Source: Candidatus Cloacimonadota bacterium
GTDB taxonomy: Bacteria; Cloacimonadota; Cloacimonadia; Cloacimonadales; JAOZMQ01
Direction: 5' to 3'
Length of the DNA: 5,182 nt
NCBI GenBank assembly: GCA_029934195.1
Contig: JAOZMQ010000245.1
Location: forward strand, 1 to 5,182
The position numbers and the translations under genes are program-made. Positions 1-5,182 of this stretch are shown here, piece by piece. Each line of letters begins with the position of its first letter. Within the stretch, counting starts at the first letter, position 1. Under the pieces are notes generated by a model, which was not told the DNA's origin, did not search any database, and saw only the letters and a program-made list of their open reading frames with translations.

Positions 1-286
1 CCATAAGATCTTCTTCTTTAAGTCCATGAACTTCAAAGCCTAATTCACATACAAGGAATTGAGCTTTGAGCATTATCAAACCATCCACCATTTCCTTCAA
101 ATCCGGTAGATTTTTTGCTTCTTCATTAAGTTTTTGTATCTGACCTTTTACAAAAGCCGGTAATGCTGATGGTAAAACAAAGAATATTACTTCATCACCA
201 CTTGCTGCTGCAGATACACCAATAGTAATAGCTGGATAAATATTTTGTGTACCTGACCCATTGATAGTAATTGAAACTTTTCCCAT
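1..286 (-). CDS. DsrE/DsrF-like family protein, 3'-truncated by the window edge
   Basis: The gene reads leftwards from ATG at 286-284 and leaves the window after 95 codons, so the C-terminus is missing. The start is fixed by a good AAGGAG ribosome binding site at 293-298, 6 nt upstream. The visible protein begins MGKVSITING, followed by a helix-strand stretch PAITIGVSAAASGDEVIFFV (residues 18-37) that matches the alpha/beta core of DsrE-like proteins, in which a short helix precedes a strand ending in phenylalanines. Near the end lies FLVCELGFEVHGLKEEDL (residues 77-94). A cysteine (Cys80) followed by a small helix and then 'GL..EDL' is the signature of this family, and the equivalent cysteine carries persulfide sulfur in DsrE/TusD-type proteins. 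Family members are usually about 110-125 residues, so roughly 20-30 residues are probably outside the window. A role in cytoplasmic sulfur relay is inferred from the family; the partner is unknown. Confidence 0.8.
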   Translation of the reverse strand, partial: MGKVSITINGSGTQNIYPAITIGVSAAASGDEVIFFVLPSALPAFVKGQIQKLNEEAKNLPDLKEMVDGLIMLKAQFLVCELGFEVHGLKEEDLM

Positions 287-292
287 TCTTCA

Positions 293-298
293 CTCCTT
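293..298 (-). promoter_or_regulatory. Shine-Dalgarno site of the DsrE-family gene
   Basis: On the minus strand the sequence reads AAGGAG, ending 6 nt before the ATG at 286-284. It supports that start codon. Confidence 0.75.
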
Positions 299-312
299 TT
301 ATCTTTTGATAA

Positions 313-370
313 TTTATCGAAAACTCAAGATGCTTTATAGTGTCAAGCATTTTGTATGCATATACGCATA
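313..370 (-). promoter_or_regulatory. Possible promoter/operator region of the DsrE-family gene
   Basis: A consensus -35 box TTGACA lies at 346-341 (minus strand). A matching -10 is not clear: at a 17-nt spacing the hexamer is TTTTCG, and the better AT-rich candidate GATAAA (318-313) sits 22 nt away, which is long. Two dyads surround the box: ATGCTT (330-335) / AAGCAT (345-350), which overlaps the -35, and TATGC (355-359) / GCATA (366-370) immediately upstream. This would be a natural place for a repressor or activator, but the promoter call is tentative because of the poor -10. The whole spacer is 178 nt, enough for independent transcription of the downstream gene. Confidence 0.35.
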
Positions 371-464
371 ACCCCTTTTTAAAGAGTCTGATTTTTAGTT
401 GTAAACTGTTATGATATTGATCTATGAATTTCGCTTTTCACAAAAAAAGTGGATAGACAATTTT

Positions 465-1130
465 TTAAAGTAAACTCAAAAATCTAATTCCAATAATTAT
501 GAGAAAATAGATAGATAAAATTATATTGCTACTATAAAATATTTTAAATTTTGATTTCTGATTATAAGGAATATTTGTCATTAAATCCACTTTATGAATT
601 TCCAATAAACATTTTTGTAATGAATTTTCAATTAATGAGATAATTTTTGAGAAAGAAAATTTACTTTGTTTTATTTGTAAGCTTCCCTTCCTAAATTCTT
701 GAAAAAATACAGGAATAAAATACAAAGTGTGAACAATAAATAATTGAAAATTGTGGAGATAAATATTTTTTTGCATAAATAAAAAATCCGATAAAAATCT
801 ATCCAAAGAAGTAGTGACAATTAAATAGAAAGAGAGTAAAAGATAAAAAGAAATTCTGATAATAAATTCAACTTGAGATAGAAAATCTATTTTAAAAAAA
901 ATTCCAAAAAGAAAATATACAACAAAAAATGGAGTAAACCGTAATAATCCTTTAAAAAAATGGAGAAAAATATCTTTTGAGAACATCAAATAAATTATTG
1001 TAACCGGATAATATAGAAGCAAAAGCTTGAAGTGAGAGAATTGAACAATAAAGATAGAACTGAGTACAATAAGGAATTTCATTATTGCATTTTGCTCAGA
1101 AAGAACTGATTTTTTTTTATTGTTAATCAT
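465..1130 (-). CDS. Divergent EcfT/CbiQ-like membrane protein (putative ECF transporter T component)
   Basis: A 221-residue, very hydrophobic protein with about five to six predicted membrane segments (roughly residues 17-32, 35-50, 62-80, 90-106, 128-146 and 203-220). Features recalling the EcfT/CbiQ family are the pattern 'LIVTTSLDRFLSDF' (residues 103-116), like the family's 'TTSp..ll.al' segment after a membrane helix, and 'TLYFIPVFFQEFRKGSLQIKQS' (135-156), like 'aLRFiP.l.eE..ri..Aq'. A charged cytoplasmic helical stretch (about 146-197) follows, then a final membrane helix. T components join an S component to two ABC ATPases through two short Ala-Arg-Gly motifs; neither motif is recognisable here, and no partner gene is in view. 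It is a little shorter than typical members. The start is ATG at 1130-1128 with only a weak AAAGA upstream; an internal ATG at 1082 has no better site. It follows the lipoprotein gene by 27 nt, so co-transcription is likely. The base composition is extremely AT-rich (32 G+C in 481-660). It could instead be an unrelated multi-pass protein. Confidence 0.5.
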   Translation of the reverse strand: MINNKKKSVLSEQNAIMKFLIVLSSIFIVQFSHFKLLLLYYPVTIIYLMFSKDIFLHFFKGLLRFTPFFVVYFLFGIFFKIDFLSQVEFIIRISFYLLLSFYLIVTTSLDRFLSDFLFMQKNIYLHNFQLFIVHTLYFIPVFFQEFRKGSLQIKQSKFSFSKIISLIENSLQKCLLEIHKVDLMTNIPYNQKSKFKIFYSSNIILSIYFLIIIGIRFLSLL

Positions 1131-1157
1131 AAAAATCTTTTAAAAAAGAATTAACTT

Positions 1158-3404
1158 TTAAGGTCTTGCGTCTTCGGTTTCCAATAATCTATTCTCTAAA
1201 TTGTGTTTGGCGGGAAAGGATACATTTAGGCTATCATTCTCGGGATTTTGAGGAGAAATTTCTAACGAATCTGAATTTATTTCTTCATCTGATAATTGCA
1301 TTTGTTCCAGTTCTTTTAAATCCAAATCTTCAAAATAAGGTAAACGATAGGTTGTAATAAAATTCTCTCCATCATAAATTTTATTGATAAATTGACTATA
1401 TTGAGAACTACTGTTTTCGGATAATAAGGAATCAAAATAAACCTTAGCGGTTATTGTGTCTGCCAACGAATAATATGAAATAAATCCTATTGAAAATCTT
1501 GCTTTTTTGTTGAATTTATTGTCATACTTTTCGATAAAATTTTGCAATCTATTGATAGTAATTTCAGGATTGATAGTCGCATCTTGAATTGCTTCATTGT
1601 AATCGTTAGAAGCTGCAAGAAATTCAGGTGTTGTTATCTCAAGTTTCTGGTTATTGATTAATCTCTCCAAAGCAAATGTATATTTATTGTCAGCATAATT
1701 TTCTTTCATAAATTCTAATTGTTTTGTAGCATTTAAAGTATCCTTGAGAATTTTTTTATAAATCCAAGATTTTACAAAAAGAGTAAACGGAATAAACTTT
1801 TTTTCATATTTAATGACATCATCTTCAAAACTTTTCTTTCTTGTTTGTAATGAATCTAATGTGTTTTGGTAAGTTCTTTTCAACGGAGGTTTTACAATTG
1901 TTTCCTTATCTCCATTTTCTATCACCAATAATGAATCTTCGAAAACAATGTTTACAGAATCTTGTTGTAATAATGAAATGGATTTCCCGTCATCAAGAAT
2001 TTTTGTAGAATCAATTGTACTTTCAGTCTTAATTATTCCAGAAACATTTTGTAAAGAATCCTCGATAATTTTCTCATCTAAACTGATAATCGAGGAATCA
2101 CTTTCAACAGTATCAGAAATGGCTTGTAGAGAATCTGATGTTAATAATGAATCTAAATTTGTGTTAATTTCATCAATAAGAATATTCAGTGAGTCAATGT
2201 TGCATAATAGAATATCTTTTTGATACAAAATTCTGTCATATACAGCAAGTGCAGAATCCGGCATTTCTAATTCATCGAGATAATATTCGGCTAAAACAAA
2301 TTGTTCTTCAACTAAATCTTTTGTTGATATTGTTCTATCTGTATCTTGAAATTGAAGTATTTGACTTGCAACCGTACTTTTGGATAATGCTAATTTAACA
2401 AATTCGGATCTACTATCCATTGTCTTAACCTTGTTGAAATTCTCAATCGCTTTCTCATAATCTAATAATTTTGAAAAATATAATTCACCAAAATAATAAG
2501 CTGTTTCAGCTCCGATTGCATTTCTTTCGTTATCTTTAATAATTAATTCCATGAGCTCAATCGCTTTCTCATAATTTCCCAAACCAATCTCTGATCTTGC
2601 AAGAAGTAATCGGATTTTTGGAATTTTATTTACAACAAATTCTTTTCTTAAAAGCTTTTCACTTAATTTATGGGATTCTTCAAATTTATTCAATAAGAGA
2701 AAATTATAAGCTTTTAAATAAAGCGTATTTAATTTTATTCTTTTTTCAACTCTTGATGATAAAATTTCATCACATATTCTTGATGATTCTTCGTAATCTT
2801 CAATTTTGTGATAAGTCTTAGCTAGAAGAAAATATGTCTCTTGAAATTCATCAGATTTTTTATAATTATCAATCAGTTTACGAAGATAATGCAGTGCTTT
2901 TTGATAATGTTCATTTTCTACATAGTAATTTGAAAGAACAAGCAATGCCTCTGGATGTTTATCTTTATGGTCCGGATTTTGGATAAACTCAACAAGAATG
3001 GAATATGCTTTATCTTTATGATTCAATGCATATTCAGATTTTGCAATAAAAATAATTGATTCAGAAACAAACTCACTTTCGGGGAAAAATTTCAATAAAT
3101 CATTGAATTTTTCTTTTGCAGTAACATAACCATTTCCACGATAATAAAAAGATTTTGCCATTAAAAATAAAGCATCATCAGCCCATTTGCTATCTTTGAA
3201 ATCAGTTAAAACAACTCCACATTTTTCAATAGCTTTTTTATAGTTTTTTTTTGCCGCTTGACTGGTCTTCCCGTTTGTTTTTTCCTGAGAATACGCTTGG
3301 TTATAATACTTTTTTGCATTGAAAAAAGTATTAAAATATGCAAAAGCACAACCGGATAATAGAAAGATTATCAGTGCAAAAAAAGTGAGTTTTTTCTTAA
3401 TCAA
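1158..3404 (-). CDS. Tetratricopeptide-repeat lipoprotein with a DSL-rich linker
   Basis: A 748-residue protein. Residues 1-19 form a lipoprotein signal: KKK, a hydrophobic core and the lipobox LLSGC, with Cys19 as the expected lipidation site. The mature protein starts with an aromatic stretch (YFNTFFNAKKYYNQAY, 23-38). Residues about 45-350 are helical TPRs of the YbgF/BamD kind, for example 'DALFLMAKSFYYRGN..TAKEKFNDLLKFFPES' and 'GNYEKAIELMELII'. A further repeat at about 365-395 contains 'MPDSALAVYDRIL'. Residues about 400-520 are a Ser/Asp/Leu-rich, probably disordered linker with six DSL tripeptides, and a second TPR-like block (about 535-680) follows before an acidic tail. The start codon is TTG (3404-3402), chosen because it alone gives a complete signal peptide, has a well-spaced AGGAG, and the next Met is residue 82. 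The gene lies 9 nt after hutH. It is probably anchored to a periplasm-facing membrane leaflet, outer membrane most likely, acting as a protein-interaction scaffold. The partner is unknown. Similar lipoproteins are known to me from FCB-group bacteria. Confidence 0.85.
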   Translation of the reverse strand: MIKKKLTFFALIIFLLSGCAFAYFNTFFNAKKYYNQAYSQEKTNGKTSQAAKKNYKKAIEKCGVVLTDFKDSKWADDALFLMAKSFYYRGNGYVTAKEKFNDLLKFFPESEFVSESIIFIAKSEYALNHKDKAYSILVEFIQNPDHKDKHPEALLVLSNYYVENEHYQKALHYLRKLIDNYKKSDEFQETYFLLAKTYHKIEDYEESSRICDEILSSRVEKRIKLNTLYLKAYNFLLLNKFEESHKLSEKLLRKEFVVNKIPKIRLLLARSEIGLGNYEKAIELMELIIKDNERNAIGAETAYYFGELYFSKLLDYEKAIENFNKVKTMDSRSEFVKLALSKSTVASQILQFQDTDRTISTKDLVEEQFVLAEYYLDELEMPDSALAVYDRILYQKDILLCNIDSLNILIDEINTNLDSLLTSDSLQAISDTVESDSSIISLDEKIIEDSLQNVSGIIKTESTIDSTKILDDGKSISLLQQDSVNIVFEDSLLVIENGDKETIVKPPLKRTYQNTLDSLQTRKKSFEDDVIKYEKKFIPFTLFVKSWIYKKILKDTLNATKQLEFMKENYADNKYTFALERLINNQKLEITTPEFLAASNDYNEAIQDATINPEITINRLQNFIEKYDNKFNKKARFSIGFISYYSLADTITAKVYFDSLLSENSSSQYSQFINKIYDGENFITTYRLPYFEDLDLKELEQMQLSDEEINSDSLEISPQNPENDSLNVSFPAKHNLENRLLETEDARP

Positions 3405-3410
3405 ATTAAT

Positions 3411-3416
3411 CTCCTA
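3411..3416 (-). promoter_or_regulatory. Ribosome binding site of the lipoprotein gene, overlapping the hutH stop
   Basis: The minus strand reads TAGGAG at 3416-3411, then 6 nt, then TTG at 3404-3402. The first three bases are the hutH stop codon TAG. This spacing decides the TTG start and suggests that ribosomes finishing hutH help initiate the lipoprotein. Confidence 0.75.
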
Positions 3417-4940
3417 ACGAAGGTTGATTTTTTCGTTTACAATTTTTATGATAGAATCTGAATCAATAAGTGCTTTCATATTATTAATATCATCTGTGAA
3501 AATTCTATCTTTTTCAATAAACTCTACGATAGTACGAATTTTTTCTTTAACTTTTTCAAGGACTGGAGATGATAATTCATTTCTTTCATCAAGAGCCTGA
3601 CAACCTGCCATCAATTCTAATCCCAAAACAAATTGTGTATTATCAAGGATATTTCTTCCTTTAACTGCTGAAATAGTTCCCATGCTTACATGGTCTTCTT
3701 GGTTTGCAGAAGTTGGAATTGAATCTACTGATGCCGGATGAGCAAGCACCTTATTTTCAGAGATTAAAGAAGCAGCTGTTAATTGCATAATCATAAAGCC
3801 GGAATCCAAACCGGGTCTTGCTGCAAGAAATGGTTTCAACCCGTTATTTAAGGCTGGATTAAACATTTGTTCCATTCGACGCTCGGAAATATTTCCAAGT
3901 TCAGACACAACTATTCCAAGAGTATCCATTGCAAAAGCTAATGGCTCACCGTGAAAATTTCCACCTGAAATTACTTTATCTTGATCAGGAAAAATTAGAG
4001 GATTATCGGTTGCTGAATTAATTTCAACTTCGAGAGTTGTCCTTACATATTTTAGAGCATCTCTAACAGCTCCATGAACTTGAGGAGTACATCTTAAACT
4101 ATAAGGATCTTGAACTTTGTCGCAATCAAGATGTGATGATCTTAATTTACTTTCCGATAATAAATTACGAAGATTTTCTGCGGAAATTCTTTGACCTTTG
4201 TGCGGTCTTAACATATGAACAAGATCATCATAAGCTACCGGAGTTCCAAGAAGTGCATCGACTGTTGTGGCTGCACAAACATCGGCTATTTTGCAAAGAT
4301 TTTCAGCTCTATAAAGTGCTAAAGCTCCAACTCCTGCCATTACTTGAGTTCCATTATTCAGTGCTAATCCTTCTTTTGCTGAAAGTTTTATCGGTGTGAT
4401 ATTTGCTCTTTTCATTGCTTCTTCACCGGTAATAATTTCGCCTTGATATTCTGCTTTACCTTTTCCAAGAAGAACTAAAGCAAGATGTGAGAGAGGTGCT
4501 AAATCTCCACTTGCACCAACTGAGCCTTTTTCTGGAATACAAGGGTGAATCCTTTTATTGAGCATTTCAATAAGACTTTGTAAAGTCTTCAATTTTATAC
4601 CAGAATGCCCTTTTGCAAGTACGGAAATTCTAAGCAACATAATTGCTCTTGTTTCTGCAATTGAAAAATTTTGTCCAACACCAGTTGCATGGCTTAAAAT
4701 AAGATTTTCTTGCAGTTCGGCAATTTGTTCTTTTGGTATAGTAATTCTTGCAAATTTGCCAAATCCTGTTGTCAATCCATAAACGATTTTACCATCATTG
4801 ATCACTTTTTCTACATAATCCCGACATTTTATTACTTTTGCTTTTGATTCTTCAGTCAGTTCAATATTTGTCCCATTTTGTGCAACATCCCAAACTTGCT
4901 CAATTGTTAATGAATTCCCATCAATATATATCTTTCTCAT
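3414..4940 (-). CDS. hutH: Histidine ammonia-lyase
   Basis: The enzyme removes ammonia from L-histidine to give trans-urocanate, the first step of histidine degradation, in the cytoplasm, normally as a homotetramer. At 508 residues it has the usual length of the bacterial family and looks intact. The Ala143-Ser144-Gly145 triad in GSVGASGDLAPLSHL forms the autocatalytic MIO electrophile. Other family residues are present: Tyr54 in YGLTTGFGKFA, His84 in SHATGVG, Asn196 in LNNGTQ, Tyr280 and Arg283 in DPYSLRC, Phe329 in GGNFHGEP, and Glu415 in TSANQEDHVSMG. His84 and the SHATG context favour histidine over phenylalanine or tyrosine as substrate. ATG at 4940-4938 has an AAAGGAG site 5 nt upstream. 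It is the first gene of the probable three-gene transcript. Unusually, no hutU, hutI, hutG or formiminotransferase gene is visible, so later steps must be encoded elsewhere, or beyond the right edge, if the pathway is complete. Confidence 0.97.
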   Translation of the reverse strand: MRKIYIDGNSLTIEQVWDVAQNGTNIELTEESKAKVIKCRDYVEKVINDGKIVYGLTTGFGKFARITIPKEQIAELQENLILSHATGVGQNFSIAETRAIMLLRISVLAKGHSGIKLKTLQSLIEMLNKRIHPCIPEKGSVGASGDLAPLSHLALVLLGKGKAEYQGEIITGEEAMKRANITPIKLSAKEGLALNNGTQVMAGVGALALYRAENLCKIADVCAATTVDALLGTPVAYDDLVHMLRPHKGQRISAENLRNLLSESKLRSSHLDCDKVQDPYSLRCTPQVHGAVRDALKYVRTTLEVEINSATDNPLIFPDQDKVISGGNFHGEPLAFAMDTLGIVVSELGNISERRMEQMFNPALNNGLKPFLAARPGLDSGFMIMQLTAASLISENKVLAHPASVDSIPTSANQEDHVSMGTISAVKGRNILDNTQFVLGLELMAGCQALDERNELSSPVLEKVKEKIRTIVEFIEKDRIFTDDINNMKALIDSDSIIKIVNEKINLR

Positions 4941-4945
4941 AAAAA

Positions 4946-4952
4946 CTCCTTT
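4946..4952 (-). promoter_or_regulatory. Shine-Dalgarno site of hutH
   Basis: The minus strand reads AAAGGAG, ending 5 nt before the ATG at 4940-4938. Confidence 0.75.
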
Positions 4953-4981
4953 AAATCTTTAAGTTTAATTCTACTCAAACT

Positions 4982-5011
4982 GCAATATTTTTGGAAGTGA
5001 TAAATTGTCAA
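4982..5011 (-). promoter_or_regulatory. Putative sigma-70-type promoter of hutH
   Basis: TTGACA at 5011-5006 (minus strand) is a perfect -35 consensus. At 17-18 nt spacing the -10 candidates are ATATTG (4988-4983) or TATTGC (4987-4982), both only partial matches. A better -10-like hexamer, TAGAAT (4973-4968), is present but lies 32 nt from TTGACA and has no good -35 of its own. Transcription would begin roughly 30-40 nt before the ATG if the first pair is used, leaving a short leader with no room for a riboswitch. A 7-bp dyad sits just upstream. Confidence 0.45.
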
Positions 5012-5013
5012 CT

Positions 5014-5033
5014 TTTGAAAATTTAGTTTCAAA
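5014..5033. promoter_or_regulatory. Small dyad next to the hutH -35 box
   Basis: TTTGAAA (5014-5020) and TTTCAAA (5027-5033) form a perfect 7-bp inverted repeat with a 6-nt centre, 2 nt upstream of the -35 box. The position fits a regulator site. The arms are AT-rich, so chance occurrence is plausible. Confidence 0.25.
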
Positions 5034-5062
5034 TCTATATAAATTAAAAGTCAGAGGATTGC

Positions 5063-5143
5063 AAAAAGCTACAGAGCTAACTATTACTTGAATGAAAACT
5101 AACTTTTTCTGAATTTTCTTTTTTTGCCGCTACTCTGTAGCTT
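5063..5143 (-). repeat. Perfect 11-bp inverted repeat with alternative hairpins, upstream of hutH
   Basis: AAGCTACAGAG (5066-5076) is exactly complementary to CTCTGTAGCTT (5133-5143), with 56 nt between the arms. On the minus strand the distal arm runs directly into TTTTT (5067-5063), so the paired form resembles an intrinsic terminator for transcripts arriving from beyond the right edge, although the loop is long for that. Each arm can also fold locally: GCTAC-TCT-GTAGC (5129-5141) and AGCT-ACAG-AGCT (5067-5078). A small miniature-element remnant is another possibility, but I see no target duplication. No gene lies in this flank. Confidence 0.45.
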
Positions 5144-5161
5144 AATTCTCTTTTCTCTTTA

Positions 5162-5181
5162 CCCAACGCTAACGCATTGGG
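5162..5181. repeat. REP-like hairpin at the right edge
   Basis: CCCAA (5162-5166) pairs with TTGGG (5177-5181). After one C-A mismatch two further G-C pairs form, leaving a TAAC loop. It is by far the most GC-rich piece of an otherwise AT-rich flank. No T-run follows it on the minus strand, and the plus-strand continuation is cut off. Compact GC-rich hairpins of this kind occur as dispersed REP-type palindromes, some served by RAYT (IS200-like Y1) transposases. Assignment to that class is inference from one copy at a window edge. Confidence 0.35.
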
Positions 5182-5182
5182 C

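Noticed and set aside
437..464. T-rich stretch after the EcfT-like gene as an intrinsic terminator
   Set aside because: On the minus strand there is a run of seven T, but the only flanking complementarity is CAC/GTG around the run itself. There is no GC-rich stem before it.
1166..2821. Plus-strand open frames at 1166-1357, 1948-2223, 2189-2398 and 2597-2821
   Set aside because: They lie antisense inside the lipoprotein gene, resemble no family I know, and show no ribosome binding site I would trust. They are frame shadows of the real gene.
4133..4782. Plus-strand open frames at 4133-4399 and 4558-4782
   Set aside because: They are antisense to the strongly conserved core of hutH, so selection on hutH accounts for the open frames.
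3414..4940. Phenylalanine or tyrosine ammonia-lyase or aminomutase instead of HutH
   Set aside because: These share the MIO fold, but the SHATG segment, the 508-residue length without plant-type extensions, and the QEDHVSMG context fit bacterial histidine ammonia-lyase better.
4941..5005. Riboswitch or attenuator in the hutH leader
   Set aside because: If the TTGACA box is used, the leader is only about 30-40 nt and contains no strong stem.
5092..5112. Plus-strand mini-ORF starting at ATG 5092
   Set aside because: It encodes six residues before TGA and has no ribosome binding site.

Overview
The window reads as an AT-rich bacterial chromosome segment in which every supportable gene lies on the minus strand. 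In transcription order (right to left) these are a complete histidine ammonia-lyase (hutH), a large tetratricopeptide (TPR) lipoprotein, a small multi-pass membrane protein that resembles the transmembrane (T) component of ECF transporters, and the first 95 codons of a DsrE-family protein that runs off the left edge. The lipoprotein has a cleavable lipobox signal, a cysteine followed closely by an aromatic YFNTFFNAKKYY stretch, TPRs of the 'pDSAL..Y' type and a Ser/Asp-rich linker. Together with the low G+C content this suggests the FCB side of the bacterial tree (for example Cloacimonadota, Marinimicrobia, Delongbacteria or Ignavibacteria). That placement is family recollection and inference, not a proven assignment.

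Layout: 5012-5182 is a non-coding flank with a REP-like hairpin at the extreme right edge and a perfect 11-bp inverted repeat (5066-5076 / 5133-5143). A TTGACA box and a clear Shine-Dalgarno sequence precede hutH (3414-4940). The lipoprotein gene (1158-3404) starts 9 nt after the hutH stop on a TTG codon, and its ribosome binding site overlaps that stop. The EcfT-like gene (465-1130) follows after 27 nt. The three are therefore probably one transcript. A 178-nt spacer (287-464) with a second TTGACA box and two dyads separates them from the DsrE-family gene (1-286), which probably has its own promoter.

Functionally the set is mixed. HutH performs the first step of histidine catabolism, yet no other hut gene is visible. 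The lipoprotein is an envelope-associated scaffold of unknown partner. The T-like protein has no ATPase or substrate-binding partner in view and lacks the usual Arg-Gly coupling motifs. The DsrE-family protein would act in cytoplasmic sulfur transfer. I see no mobile-element gene, tRNA, rRNA, CRISPR array or defence system. The more interesting points are the odd operon partnership, the divergent T-like protein, and the alternative pairings in the flank upstream of hutH.
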